Assembly: GCA_018816865.1 (NCBI GenBank) | Contig: JAHIUW010000038.1 | Location: 124,001 to 188,000 of the forward strand | Origin: Pseudomonadota bacterium | GTDB lineage: Bacteria; Desulfobacterota; Desulfovibrionia; Desulfovibrionales; Desulfovibrionaceae | Reading direction: 5' to 3' | Length of the DNA stretch: 64,000 nt | Part shown: positions 23,973 to 32,326 of the stretch, piece by piece | How the letters are laid out: each line of letters starts with the position of its first letter | Position numbering within the stretch: position 1 is the stretch's first letter | Position numbers and translations under genes: made by a program | Notes under the pieces: generated by a model | What the model was told of the DNA's origin: nothing | The model's database searches: none | What the model saw: the letters and a program-made list of their open reading frames with translations, nothing else

Positions 23973-25055
23973 TTAGTTGCTGCCTGCGGTGACACCGGCT
24001 TGGGAGAAGGTGGCCATGTTGTTGTAGATATTGGCGGAGCAGCGCAAGAGGTACAGGGCGATGGCCGCCCCGGTGCCCTCGCCCAGACGCAGGCCCAGGT
24101 CGAGCATGGGCTGGGCCTGCATGGCCTGCATGGCCTTGAGGTGTCCAGGCTCGGCCGAGGCGTGGCTGAAGAAGGCGTAATCGCTGACCGTGGGGCAGAG
24201 TTTCCAGGCCGCGGCAAAGGCGGCAGTAGAGATGAATCCGTCCACGACCACGGCGAGGCGGTTCTTGGCCGCGCCGATGATCAATCCACTCAGGGTGGCG
24301 ATCTCGTAGCCGCCCAGGGCGGCCAGGATGCGCAGGGGGTCCTGGCTGGTCACTGCCCCGGCATTCACGGCCAGGGCCTGCTCAATGATCTTGCATTTGG
24401 CGCTGACGCCTTCGGCAGGCAGGCCCGTGCCCGGCCCGGTCATGTCGCAGGGAGACATCCCGAAGTAGGCGCAGTACAGGGCGGTGGAGGGTGTGGTGTT
24501 GGCGATGCCCATCTCGCCGGTGCCCAGGGCGCGCAAGCCTTCGGCGGCGGCCCTGTCGGCCAGTTCGATACCGTTGAGCAGGGCCTTCAGGCATTGTTCA
24601 ATGCTCATGGCCGGGCCCTCGGCGATGTTCTCGGTGCCTTCGGCGACCTTCATCTGGATCAGCCGCGGGTGCTCGGCATAGGGGCCGCCCGCGCTGCCCG
24701 CGTCCACGACCTTGACGTCGATGCCGCCGGTCTCGGCCAGGACATTGATGCCCGCCCCCCCCGCCAGAAAATTGGCCACCATCTGGCGGGTGACTTCCTG
24801 CGGGAACAGGCTGACGCCGGTCTTGGCCACCCCATGGTCGCCTGCGACGGTGTAGATGCGGGCCGGGTCAACGCCCGGGGTGCCGCCCTGGGCGATCATG
24901 GTCAGCCGGGCGGCGAAGTCCTCCAGGCATCCGAGGCTGCCCTTGGGTTTGGTCAGGTCATCCAAATGGGCCCGGGCCGCTGGTTCCAGGGCGGGATCAA
25001 GGGGGGTGACGGCGTTCAGGGCCTGTGCCAGACGGGTCTGCAGATCGGTGTTCAT
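23973..25055 (-). CDS. cobT: Nicotinate-nucleotide--dimethylbenzimidazole phosphoribosyltransferase
   Basis: The protein (360 aa) activates the cobamide lower ligand as alpha-ribazole phosphate. Signatures include TKPKGSLGCLEDFAARL, YTVAGDHGVAKTGVS, FLAGGAGINVLAE, and the catalytic region ALGTGEMGIANTTPSTAL with the base Glu of the family near the C-terminus (LGLRLGEGTGAA). ATG 25055 has AGGA upstream; the longer frame to 25202 overlaps the divergent Hsp20 control region. Read with the CbiR-like gene at the window start, it supports cobamide salvage or remodelling. No cobalamin riboswitch was recognised upstream. Confidence 0.95.
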   Translation of the reverse strand: MNTDLQTRLAQALNAVTPLDPALEPAARAHLDDLTKPKGSLGCLEDFAARLTMIAQGGTPGVDPARIYTVAGDHGVAKTGVSLFPQEVTRQMVANFLAGGAGINVLAETGGIDVKVVDAGSAGGPYAEHPRLIQMKVAEGTENIAEGPAMSIEQCLKALLNGIELADRAAAEGLRALGTGEMGIANTTPSTALYCAYFGMSPCDMTGPGTGLPAEGVSAKCKIIEQALAVNAGAVTSQDPLRILAALGGYEIATLSGLIIGAAKNRLAVVVDGFISTAAFAAAWKLCPTVSDYAFFSHASAEPGHLKAMQAMQAQPMLDLGLRLGEGTGAAIALYLLRCSANIYNNMATFSQAGVTAGSN

Positions 25056-25156
25056 GATAGTTGTCCTGTGGAAGTCGGTTTGGATCGCGTTGCTCGGTCG
25101 TGGGCAGCAGACGCTCCTTACCCGTCGCGGGGTGGTCTTGGCAAGGCAGCGGGACA

Positions 25157-25184
25157 TTGACAGCGGCCCTGGAATGAATATTTT
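25157..25184 (+). promoter_or_regulatory. Sigma-70-type promoter for the Hsp20 gene
   Basis: TTGACA (25157-25162) and TATTTT (25179-25184) are 16 bases apart, 54 bases upstream of the Hsp20 start. No CIRCE element was seen. Confidence 0.5.
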
Positions 25185-25237
25185 GAGCTCTAGCGGTGAC
25201 ATGGTTTAGGCAACACCAAAGCGGAGGCGGCCCGGAC

Positions 25238-25681
25238 ATGGCCAAGTACGACGACAATCCCTGGGATCGGCTCGAGGCACTCGCCCAAGGCATGGACAGG
25301 ATCGCCGAGGGTCTGTCCGGCAGGATGGAATCCCGCGCAGGGCGGCACCTTCGACAGCCCTTGTCCAATGTGCTGGAGACCGCCGATGGGTTGACCATCG
25401 AGGTGGAGTTGCCCGGAGTCCGGCAGCAGGATGTGGCCGTGGAACTGGTCGGCCGCAAGTTGTCCGTGTTCGGGGAGACGCGCCTGAACAACGATGTGGA
25501 AGGCGGTGTCTACAACGTCATGGAACGATGCCCGGGATCGTTCGGCAGGGAGTTTGTCCTGCCCGGAGAGTTGGCTGCCGACCACGTGAGTGCCGTGTTC
25601 GCCGATGGCCTGTTGACCATCACCGTGCCCAAGCAAGTCCGGGACAGGAAGAGAACCGTCAGGATCGAGATCTCCGACTAG
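25238..25681 (+). CDS. Hsp20/alpha-crystallin small heat-shock protein
   Basis: The product (147 aa) has the alpha-crystallin domain at residues 45-140 (LSNVLETADGLTIEVELPGVRQQDVAVELV, then FVLPGELAADHVSAVFADGLLTITVPK) and a short N-terminal arm. It would hold unfolding proteins in the cytoplasm. ATG 25238 is taken as the start; GGAGG lies ten bases before it. An in-frame GTG at 25196 would add 14 residues. It begins a run of three protein-quality genes with htpX and a DegP-like protease. Confidence 0.9.
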   Translation: MAKYDDNPWDRLEALAQGMDRIAEGLSGRMESRAGRHLRQPLSNVLETADGLTIEVELPGVRQQDVAVELVGRKLSVFGETRLNNDVEGGVYNVMERCPGSFGREFVLPGELAADHVSAVFADGLLTITVPKQVRDRKRTVRIEISD

Positions 25682-25736
25682 GCCCGGGCCTTTCGCCGGT
25701 ATCTTTTGGACACACATCCCCTGGAGTTGAGCGACG

Positions 25737-26585
25737 ATGACCAGCCAGTTGAAGACGGCCCTGCTGCTGGGCCTGTTGACGGGCCTGCTGATGCTGATCG
25801 GCGGTGCTATGGGCGGCCGTGGCGGTCTGGTGATCGCCTTTGTCCTGGCCATGGCCATGAATCTGGGCAGCTATTGGTATTCCGACAGGATCGTGCTGTC
25901 CATGTACCGCGCCAGACTGCTCGGGCCTGGTGACGCGCCCGGGCTGTACGCCATGTTGCAGGAACTGTCCGCCAATGCGGGCATCCCCGTGCCGCGCCTG
26001 GCCCTGATCCCCCAGCAGGCCCCCAATGCCTTTGCCACCGGCCGCAACCCGGACAATGCCGTGGTGGCCGTGACCGAGGGCCTGATGCGCCTCTTGACCC
26101 CCGAGGAGATCAAGGGAGTGCTGGCCCATGAGCTTGGGCACATCGCCAACCGCGACATCCTGATCCAGAGCGTGGCCGGAGTGTTGGCCGGGGTGATCAT
26201 GTACACGGCTTCCATGATCAAGTGGGCGACCCTGTTCGGCCTGGGTGGCCGCAGCGACGAAGAGGGCGGCAACCCCATCGCGGCCTTGGCCCTGGCGTTC
26301 ATCGCCCCGGTGGCGGCCATGTTGATCCAGATGGCCATCTCCCGGTCCCGCGAGTATCTGGCCGATGCCTCGGGTGCGCGCTACAGCGGCGCCCCTGGTC
26401 AGCTGGCCTCGGCCCTGGGCAAGATCGCCGGCTACGCCGAGCAGGCCCCCATGCAGGGGGGCAACGAGGCAACGGCGCACATGTTCATCATCAATCCCTT
26501 CATGGGCGGCGCGGCCAAGTGGTTCAGTACCCATCCGCCGGTGGAGGACCGCATCCGTCGGCTGGCGGAATTGGAGCGCGGCTAA
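25737..26585 (+). CDS. htpX: Zinc metalloprotease HtpX homologue
   Basis: The protein (282 aa) is an M48 membrane protease for misfolded membrane proteins. The zinc site is HELGH at residues 131-135, with a further Glu in SREYLADASGARYSG. Two helices lie at the N-terminus and two more near 150-205. GGAG stands nine bases before the ATG. The next gene, a periplasmic protease, starts two bases after its stop, so both are cotranscribed. Confidence 0.96.
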   Translation: MTSQLKTALLLGLLTGLLMLIGGAMGGRGGLVIAFVLAMAMNLGSYWYSDRIVLSMYRARLLGPGDAPGLYAMLQELSANAGIPVPRLALIPQQAPNAFATGRNPDNAVVAVTEGLMRLLTPEEIKGVLAHELGHIANRDILIQSVAGVLAGVIMYTASMIKWATLFGLGGRSDEEGGNPIAALALAFIAPVAAMLIQMAISRSREYLADASGARYSGAPGQLASALGKIAGYAEQAPMQGGNEATAHMFIINPFMGGAAKWFSTHPPVEDRIRRLAELERG

Positions 26586-26587
26586 TC

Positions 26588-27997
26588 ATGTTTCGGACAC
26601 TTTTCGCAGCCTGCGCGCTGCTGTTTCTCCTCGGCGTTCCCGCTGCTGCGGATCAATCTCTGACCCATCCTGCGACGCCCCGCGTGGTCTCGACGCCCCC
26701 CGCGGTCTCGGCGACCCCTGCGCTGAACCTGCGTCTGACCCCGGTGGTGCGCGCCGTGCAGGCCGTGGCCCCGGCGGTGGTCAACATCACCACGGCCCGG
26801 GTGGTGGAGCGCGACGTCAATCCCTTCGGGGGCCTGTTCGACGAGCGGCTGATGCCCCCGCAGTTCAGGGAATTCTTCGGCCCCAGCGGGACCCGCCGGT
26901 TTACCCAGCAGAGTCTGGGTTCGGGTGTGATCTTCGATGGCCACGAGGGGCTGGTGCTGACCAACGCCCATGTCATCGCCGGGGCTACGACCATCACCGC
27001 CCGCCTGTTGGATGGCCGCGAGTTCGAGGCTGAACTGGTGGGCTCGGACACGGATTTCGATCTTGCCGTGCTGCGGCTGGCCGATGCCGTGGACCTGCCG
27101 CAGGTCAAGGTGGGCGATTCCTCGGACCTGCTGATCGGTGAGACCGTCATCGCCATCGGCAATCCTTTCGGGTTTTCGCATACCGTGACCACGGGTGTGG
27201 TCTCGGCCATGGGCCGCACCGTGCGCACCGAGCAGGGCGCGCACACGGACTTCATACAGACCGATGCGGCCATCAATCCCGGCAACAGCGGCGGTCCGCT
27301 GCTGAACATCCTGGGCGAACTGATCGGCGTGAACACCGCCATCCAGGCCGGGGCCGAGGGCATCGGGTTTGCCATCCCCATCTCCAAGGCCAAGCGCGTG
27401 GTGGCCGAGATTCTGGACCAGGGCTTCGTGAGCCAGATCTGGCTCGGGATCGCCGGGCAGAACGTGGACCAGTCCACAGCCAACTATTTTAACCTGGATT
27501 CTGTGGGTGGGCTGCTGGTGACGGATGTCTTTGAGGACACCCCGGCCGCCCGCGCCGGGCTGGTGCCGGGCGACGTGCTGCTGACGTTGCAGGGCAATGC
27601 GGTGGAGGACAAGGAGCACTACCTGCAGCTCTTGCGCAATTATGTCCAGGGGCAGAGCCTGGAGCTGACGGTCTTTCGCGCGGGTCAACCCGTGGAACTG
27701 ACCGTGCAGCCCGTGCCCGTGTCCATCGAGAGGATGCTGGGCCTGGCCTGGCAGCGCTGGGGCATCCGTTGCGGCCCGCCGGTTGGCCAGGGGGTCAGCG
27801 TGGTCGCTGTGCGGCCGAGTTCGCCTGCGGCCAAGCTGGGGCTCATCGCCGGCGACGTGCTGGTCAAGGTCGGCGGTATCCGCATGACCGGGAGTGCTGA
27901 TTTCGGAGGCTCGTACATGCGTTACCGCATGCAGAATAGCCTGTTGATGCTAGTCTTGCGGGCTGGGCGGACCTACTACGTGCGGCTCAATGTCTAG
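26588..27997 (+). CDS. DegP/Do-like periplasmic serine protease with two PDZ domains
   Basis: The protein (469 aa) has a signal peptide (MFRTLFAACALLFLLGVPAAA), a trypsin-like domain with the triad His in LTNAHVIAGA, Asp in DTDFDLAVLRL and Ser in NPGNSGGPLL, and two PDZ modules (VTDVFEDTPAARAGLVPGDVLL and VAVRPSSPAAKLGLIAGDVLVKVGG). It would degrade or chaperone misfolded envelope proteins. A Pro/Thr/Ser-rich linker follows the signal peptide. It is longer at the C-terminus than minimal HtrA proteins. Cotranscribed with htpX. Confidence 0.95.
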   Translation: MFRTLFAACALLFLLGVPAAADQSLTHPATPRVVSTPPAVSATPALNLRLTPVVRAVQAVAPAVVNITTARVVERDVNPFGGLFDERLMPPQFREFFGPSGTRRFTQQSLGSGVIFDGHEGLVLTNAHVIAGATTITARLLDGREFEAELVGSDTDFDLAVLRLADAVDLPQVKVGDSSDLLIGETVIAIGNPFGFSHTVTTGVVSAMGRTVRTEQGAHTDFIQTDAAINPGNSGGPLLNILGELIGVNTAIQAGAEGIGFAIPISKAKRVVAEILDQGFVSQIWLGIAGQNVDQSTANYFNLDSVGGLLVTDVFEDTPAARAGLVPGDVLLTLQGNAVEDKEHYLQLLRNYVQGQSLELTVFRAGQPVELTVQPVPVSIERMLGLAWQRWGIRCGPPVGQGVSVVAVRPSSPAAKLGLIAGDVLVKVGGIRMTGSADFGGSYMRYRMQNSLLMLVLRAGRTYYVRLNV

Positions 27998-28036
27998 GGA
28001 ACCCGGGCTTGCGCTCCTGATTCCGGATTTCGCCGC

Positions 28037-28065
28037 TTGACACCCGGTTTGGCAGCGGCTATTGC
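28037..28065 (+). promoter_or_regulatory. Sigma-70-type promoter for the ferredoxin gene
   Basis: TTGACA (28037-28042) and TATTGC (28060-28065) are separated by 17 bases. The transcript would have a leader of about 130 bases before the ferredoxin start. Confidence 0.6.
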
Positions 28066-28200
28066 GTTTTTTCTAGATGCAGTGCCAGCCCCGGACATCA
28101 ATATGTGATTGCCTTCAATTACAGGCAATTAGGGGTTGGGCGGCAATTAGGACCACACTCCCGCCTAGCGGGAGGGCAAAAAAAATATTGGAGGTTCCCG

Positions 28201-28389
28201 ATGGGTTACAAAGTGACTGTAGACACCGACAAGTGCGTAGGCGACGGCGAGTGCGTGGATGTTTGCCCCGTGGAAGTGTACGAGCTTCAGGACGGCAAGG
28301 CCGTGCCTGTGAATGCTGAAGAATGCCTGGGCTGTGAGTCTTGCGTGGAAGTGTGCGAGGCTGACGCCATCGAGATCGAGGAAGAGTAA
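28201..28389 (+). CDS. Ferredoxin III-type 3Fe/4Fe ferredoxin with Asp ligand
   Basis: The protein (62 aa) is a small bacterial ferredoxin. The second cluster has a normal motif, CLGCESCVEVCE. The first reads CVGDGECVDVCP, so the usual second cysteine is Asp: C-x2-D-x2-C-x3-CP. This is the motif of Desulfovibrio africanus ferredoxin III, where the cluster interconverts between 3Fe-4S and 4Fe-4S and can take up another metal. The rest of the sequence also resembles that protein closely. ATG 28201 follows TTGGAGG. It is monocistronic, with its own promoter and terminator. Confidence 0.95.
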   Translation: MGYKVTVDTDKCVGDGECVDVCPVEVYELQDGKAVPVNAEECLGCESCVEVCEADAIEIEEE

Positions 28390-28425
28390 CCACTCTTTCA
28401 TCGACACAATAGATTCCAAAAGCTG

Positions 28426-28453
28426 AGGGAGCGGTGCTGTGGTGCCGCTCCCT
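28426..28453 (+). terminator. Terminator after the ferredoxin gene
   Basis: AGGGAGCGG pairs with CCGCTCCCT around TGCTGTGGTG, followed by TTTGCT. A weak T-tract. Confidence 0.7.
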
Positions 28454-28477
28454 TTGCTGCATCTTGGAGCCGGGACC

Positions 28478-28506
28478 TTGACGCGCGGCAGGCGTCGAAA
28501 TAAATT
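28478..28506 (+). promoter_or_regulatory. Sigma-70-type promoter for the YkgJ-TPR-HEAT gene group
   Basis: TTGACG (28478-28483) and TAAATT (28501-28506) are exactly 17 bases apart, 114 bases before the first gene. Confidence 0.6.
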
Positions 28507-28620
28507 TCGTCCTGCGGGGGTGACAATCCCTGTGGAAGCATTAGAAAAAGCAACAGGTTCAACGGTCCGGGCTGCCGGCATTGCGGTGGGTCAGGATCAT
28601 ACGGTACGGAGCGAAAGGAT

Positions 28621-29487
28621 ATGGAATTGGATTTCAGCGACTTTTTCAAAAAATACGAGCGGCTGGTGGCCGAGGTCGACAAGGCCTTTGGGCAGGTTCA
28701 GGCCCAACACGGAGAGTGTATCAACTGCGGCGAAGGCTGCAGCGATTGTTGCCACGCCATGTTCGACCTCTCCCTGATCGAAGCCCTGTATCTGAATCGC
28801 AAGTTCAACACCACGTTCGAAGGTCAGCGGCGCAGTGAACTCCTGGACCGGGCTGACAAGGCCGACCGTCGGGGCTACAAGATCAAGCGCGAGGCCTTCC
28901 ACCTGTCACGCGAAGGCGCCAGGACCAGCGAGATTCTGGAGGCCATCGCCAAGGCCCGGGTCCGCTGTCCCCTGTTGGGAGCCGACGACAAGTGCGAGCT
29001 TTACGACGCACGGCCCATTACCTGCCGGCTGTACGGCATCCCCACCTCCATCGGTGGCAAGGCCCATACCTGCGGCAAGGCCGGTTTCAAGGAGGGTGTG
29101 CAATACCCCACCGTGCAGATCGAAAAGCTCCAGGATCGGCTGGCCATCCTCTCTGACGAATTCGTGCGCTCGCTACGCACCAAATATTCCCGTCTCGCCG
29201 AGACCTATGTCCCGGTGTCCATGGCATTGATGAACAAGTACGACAGCGAGTATCTTGGCATCCTGGGCGATGAGGAGTGGGAAAAGATCGAGAAGGTCAA
29301 GGCCACCATGGCCGGGGCCACGCGGTCGACAGCCCCGGCATCCGCGCCGGGCGGTGTTGCGGCTCAGACCTTTGATGGCGAGGGACAGGCGCGACCTGCG
29401 GCCTGCACCTCGTGCGACGAAAAACAGGGTTCGGATGCCTGCAGCACCTGCGGCACACTGAACTGGGAACTTGGCGGTAAGGAGTAA
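28621..29487 (+). CDS. YkgJ-family cysteine-cluster protein
   Basis: The protein (288 aa) has the YkgJ metal-binding pattern: CINCGEGCSDCCHAMFDLS near residue 33, CPLLGADDKCELYDARPITCRLYGIPT in the middle, and a Cys near CGKAGF. These probably bind Zn or an Fe-S cluster; the function of the family is unsettled. Beyond residue 230 there is an Ala/Pro linker and a second Cys-rich tail (CTSCDEKQGSDACSTCGTLNW) that looks like a zinc knuckle. It heads a run of five tightly spaced genes. Confidence 0.88.
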   Translation: MELDFSDFFKKYERLVAEVDKAFGQVQAQHGECINCGEGCSDCCHAMFDLSLIEALYLNRKFNTTFEGQRRSELLDRADKADRRGYKIKREAFHLSREGARTSEILEAIAKARVRCPLLGADDKCELYDARPITCRLYGIPTSIGGKAHTCGKAGFKEGVQYPTVQIEKLQDRLAILSDEFVRSLRTKYSRLAETYVPVSMALMNKYDSEYLGILGDEEWEKIEKVKATMAGATRSTAPASAPGGVAAQTFDGEGQARPAACTSCDEKQGSDACSTCGTLNWELGGKE

Positions 29488-29493
29488 CAGCGT

Positions 29494-29877
29494 ATGGCCA
29501 GAAGGACAGTATTGCCGACTCTGACCTCCGAGCAGGAGGCGATGAAGCTCAACATGTACGAGCGGCTCTCCCCCCGCAGGCGCAAGTTCATCGACAGGGT
29601 TGGGTTTGATAACTGGGATCCGTTCCCCGAGCCCAACGACCCCATGGACATCCGCCGGGATGCCGAGACCGGGCAGACCATTCAGGATCTGGTGCGCACC
29701 TTTATCCGTACCAAATCCATGAGCGGCAAGATCGGCGCGCAGTACAGCCGGGGAGCCCACGAGCTTGCCATGGGCATCGTCAACAAGGACGAGCGTTTTC
29801 GCGGCATGTTCGAATTCATTGTTTTTTACAACGAACTCCTCAAGTCTCAGGGCAAGGAAATGAACTGGGATTTCTAA
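29494..29877 (+). CDS. Conserved-looking hypothetical protein, 127 aa
   Basis: The protein starts six bases after the YkgJ stop. It has no signal peptide or membrane helix. It is rich in charged and aromatic residues, with segments YERLSPRRRKFIDRVGFDNWDPFPEPNDP and RGMFEFIVFYNELLKSQGKEM. The Asp-Pro-Phe-Pro stretch and conserved neighbours suggest a Desulfovibrio-specific accessory factor. I do not recognise the family. Confidence 0.8.
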   Translation: MARRTVLPTLTSEQEAMKLNMYERLSPRRRKFIDRVGFDNWDPFPEPNDPMDIRRDAETGQTIQDLVRTFIRTKSMSGKIGAQYSRGAHELAMGIVNKDERFRGMFEFIVFYNELLKSQGKEMNWDF

Positions 29878-29918
29878 CGACCACTCCGGGCCCGGCCCGG
29901 TGAACCCAAGGACGAATC

Positions 29919-30533
29919 ATGGACACCAAAGCAAAGACCACCGATGAATACATCGACGAATTGAAGGCCCAGCTGGCCGTCAATCCCACCTGTGCCAACC
30001 ATCATTACAACCTGGGCGTGGCCTTTCTCGCCAAACGCATGTGGCAGGAGGCCGAGGAGGCTTTCCGCGACGCGGTGGAGAATTCACCGCGCATGGCCGA
30101 GGCCCACGTGCAGCTCGGCGGCATCTGCCTGCAGCGCGGCGACATTGACGGCTGCATGAATTACAACAAGCACGCCAAGGGCTGCCGTCCGCAGTTCGCC
30201 GTGCCCTTTGCCAACATCGCTTTCTGCTATCTCCAGAAGGGTGATGTGGACGGAGCCATCGTCAATCTGAAGAAGGCCCTCAATCGCGACCCCAATTTTG
30301 TCCAGGCCCTGGCCACCTATGGCAGCGCCTTGATCCTTGACGGGCAGCTCGATGAGGCCAAGATCCATCTGGATAAGGCTTTGAAGTTGCAACCCGTTTT
30401 CGGTCCGGCTTGGAACAACATGGCCCTGTATTGGCTGGAGATGGACGACAAGGACCAGGCCCGTGAGTGCATCAAAAAGGCCCAGGAATGTGGCTTTGAA
30501 GTGGTCGAGGGACTGATCGAACAGGTGGGCTAG
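29919..30533 (+). CDS. TPR repeat protein
   Basis: The protein (204 aa) is composed of about four or five tetratricopeptide repeats (NHHYNLGVAFLAKRMWQEAEEAFRDAVENSP, then AEAHVQLGGICLQRGDIDGCMNY, AVPFANIAFCYLQKGDVDGAIVNLKKALNRDP, and so on). It lacks a signal peptide, so it is probably a cytoplasmic scaffold. It lies in the same direction as, and close to, the YkgJ and HEAT genes. Confidence 0.93.
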   Translation: MDTKAKTTDEYIDELKAQLAVNPTCANHHYNLGVAFLAKRMWQEAEEAFRDAVENSPRMAEAHVQLGGICLQRGDIDGCMNYNKHAKGCRPQFAVPFANIAFCYLQKGDVDGAIVNLKKALNRDPNFVQALATYGSALILDGQLDEAKIHLDKALKLQPVFGPAWNNMALYWLEMDDKDQARECIKKAQECGFEVVEGLIEQVG

Positions 30534-30624
30534 GTTTTTGCGCGCCCTCTCCGGAGGGCACCAGGACAGCACCATACCCCGGTGATGATCGTTTTCCGGG
30601 GGGGGGGCATCCAGAGAGGGAGCC

Positions 30625-31329
30625 ATGTCGCGATTTCGCAGTCTGAAGCTCAGGGTCCAGGCGATTCTGGGGCAAGAGGACTGGCAGGACCGGCTCGGTT
30701 CGGAACTGGCGGTCATGAATGCTCAGGAATTGGTGGGTCCACTGTTTTCCCTGTTGCTGCATCCACACGAGGAAATTCGCTGGCATGCAGTGACGGCCCT
30801 GGGGGCCACGGTGGCCCGCATGGCCGACGAGGAGATGGAGCGGGCGCGCGTGGTGATGCGCCGTTTCCTGTGGCACATGAACGAGGAGTCGGGCAACGTG
30901 GGTTGGGGCATCCCCGAGTCCATGGGCGAGGCCATGGCGCGCCACCCGAGACTGGCCGAGGAATACTACAAGAAGCTGGCCTCCTACGTGCAATGCCCCG
31001 ACTGTCTGGGTGACAACAATTACGTGGATCATGCCCCCCTGCGCCAGGCCACTTACTGGGGGCTGGCGCGGCTGGCTCAGGTCCGCCCGGGGCTCGCCGT
31101 CTTCGCTGCCGCAGAACTGCTGGGAGCCTTGACGGTCGAGGACAGCCCCGTCTCCCAGGGCCTGGCCTGTTGGGCGCTGGGGCTCATGGGTTCGACTGCC
31201 GCCAGGCCCGCTCTGTTGGCCCTGGCGGAGCGCGATGACCCCCTTGAATTGTACCGCGATGGAGCGGTGGAACATCTGACTCTTGGTGCGTTGGCCCGCG
31301 AGGCGCTGGCGACCCTGGAAAAGGAGTGA
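30625..31329 (+). CDS. HEAT-repeat-like protein, DVU0298-type
   Basis: The protein (234 aa) is alpha-helical with HEAT-like repeats (HPHEEIRWHAVTALGATVARMADEE, LRQATYWGLARLAQVRPGL, VSQGLACWALGLMGSTAARPALLALAERDDP). A Cys pair occurs in the middle (QCPDCLGDNN). It resembles the DVU0298 family of Desulfovibrio, whose function is unknown. The ATG follows GAGGGAGCC. The next gene overlaps its end region by starting four bases later. Confidence 0.8.
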   Translation: MSRFRSLKLRVQAILGQEDWQDRLGSELAVMNAQELVGPLFSLLLHPHEEIRWHAVTALGATVARMADEEMERARVVMRRFLWHMNEESGNVGWGIPESMGEAMARHPRLAEEYYKKLASYVQCPDCLGDNNYVDHAPLRQATYWGLARLAQVRPGLAVFAAAELLGALTVEDSPVSQGLACWALGLMGSTAARPALLALAERDDPLELYRDGAVEHLTLGALAREALATLEKE

Positions 31330-31333
31330 TGCC

Positions 31334-31603
31334 GTGAAGGACGAACGCGGCCTGTACTATTACCCGAGCATGCAGACCCGGGATGTGCGCATGTACGTGC
31401 GCCAGGGTGAGACCGGAGAGGTTGAGTTCAGGATGTGGCATGTGCAGCACCAAGAGGTCTGGGACAAGCACGAAAGGATCACTCACGACGTGGTCAAGAC
31501 CGCGTCCCGAATGTATAAGAACGAATCGCGCAACCCTTTGGCCCTGTACGATGAGGATGTGGCCCAGCGCCTCCTCGAGGATGAACGCAAAGGGTTTGCG
31601 TAG
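31334..31603 (+). CDS. Small hypothetical protein, 89 aa
   Basis: A GTG start at 31334 is chosen because AAGGAG, lying across the HEAT gene stop, stands seven bases upstream. The product is hydrophilic and beta-rich, with YYYPSMQTRDVRMYVRQGETGEVEFRMW followed by an acidic helical end. It has no recognised domain. It is the last gene before a terminator and is translationally coupled to the HEAT gene. Confidence 0.75.
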   Translation: MKDERGLYYYPSMQTRDVRMYVRQGETGEVEFRMWHVQHQEVWDKHERITHDVVKTASRMYKNESRNPLALYDEDVAQRLLEDERKGFA

Positions 31604-31624
31604 CAGATAGAATGATCAACTTCA

Positions 31625-31656
31625 GCCCCCGCGGTTATCTGCGGGGGCTTTTTTTA
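31625..31656 (+). terminator. Intrinsic terminator of the YkgJ-TPR-HEAT group
   Basis: AGCCCCCGC pairs with GCGGGGGCT around GGTTATCT, followed by seven T residues. Confidence 0.92.
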
Positions 31657-31704
31657 TGAAAATCAGGTGCGTTGGTGCGTAGGCGATTATTTTGCAGAAA
31701 GGCA

Positions 31705-31733
31705 TTGACTTAATAATGGTAACCGTTACTATT
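31705..31733 (+). promoter_or_regulatory. Promoter with an embedded 19-bp near-palindromic operator
   Basis: TTGACT (31705-31710) and ACTATT (31728-31733) are 17 bases apart. The spacer and -10 contain AATGGTAACCGTTACTATT (31715-31733), a palindrome with one mismatch around a central C (GTAAC-C-GTTAC core). A protein bound there would block RNA polymerase. The regulator is unknown. Confidence 0.5.
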
Positions 31734-31893
31734 TAACTGTCATCCCGATGATGACTCGAATCCTCCTCTCTATGAGTTAGATTTGACGAAGTATTCACAC
31801 CTGGCACCGGTGGCGGCTCGCCGCCGCCGGGAATTTCCCCGGGCGAGACAGGTGCGGACCGGGCGTCCGCGAAAAGGAGTCAAGGAGGTTGCA

Positions 31894-32247
31894 ATGGGAC
31901 AACTCAGGCAATTCAAGGACTTGGAGATCGATTGGGAAATGACTCCCGAGGATGCCGTGGGCCTGTACCTGGAATGGGGCAATAGCGGGTATGGCGGCAG
32001 TTACGAGAACAGGGTCAAGAGCAAGAACGATTATTCCAACTATTTTGTGGTCTACACCTGGGATGAGCACCCGAAGGTCTGTCTGGTGAGGCGCAACTCG
32101 GAAGGTGCGGAGGACTTGGCCTGTCTGCTGGTGCCCAGTGAATTGCTCGGCGCGGTGCGCGAGGACATGGGCAAGCTGAAGGGTGTGTTCCCGGTGAACG
32201 AGGCCCTTCGCAATTGGCTTGAACGGGAATTGTACACCGAGGCATAA
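31894..32247 (+). CDS. DVU0772-like small protein
   Basis: The protein (117 aa) begins MGQLRQFKDLEIDWEMTPEDAVGLYLEWGN and contains NYFVVYTWDEHPKVCLVRR. It resembles the DVU0772 family of short cytoplasmic proteins in Desulfovibrio, of unknown function. ATG 31894 stands nine bases behind AAGGAGG, so translation should be strong. It is a single-gene unit with a regulated-looking promoter and its own terminator. Confidence 0.75.
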   Translation: MGQLRQFKDLEIDWEMTPEDAVGLYLEWGNSGYGGSYENRVKSKNDYSNYFVVYTWDEHPKVCLVRRNSEGAEDLACLLVPSELLGAVREDMGKLKGVFPVNEALRNWLERELYTEA

Positions 32248-32289
32248 GAATTATTCGAAATTATTGATAGATAGTCATTGGCCCCCACA

Positions 32290-32326
32290 CAAACAGGGTT
32301 CGGACAAGCGTCCGGGCCCTGTTTTT
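32290..32326 (+). terminator. Intrinsic terminator after the DVU0772-like gene
   Basis: AAACAGGG...CGGAC pairs with GTCCG...CCCTGTTT and is followed by more T residues. Confidence 0.9.

Noticed and set aside
25056-25237. Cobalamin riboswitch before cobT
   Set aside because: No recognisable B12 box or conserved core was found on the minus strand.
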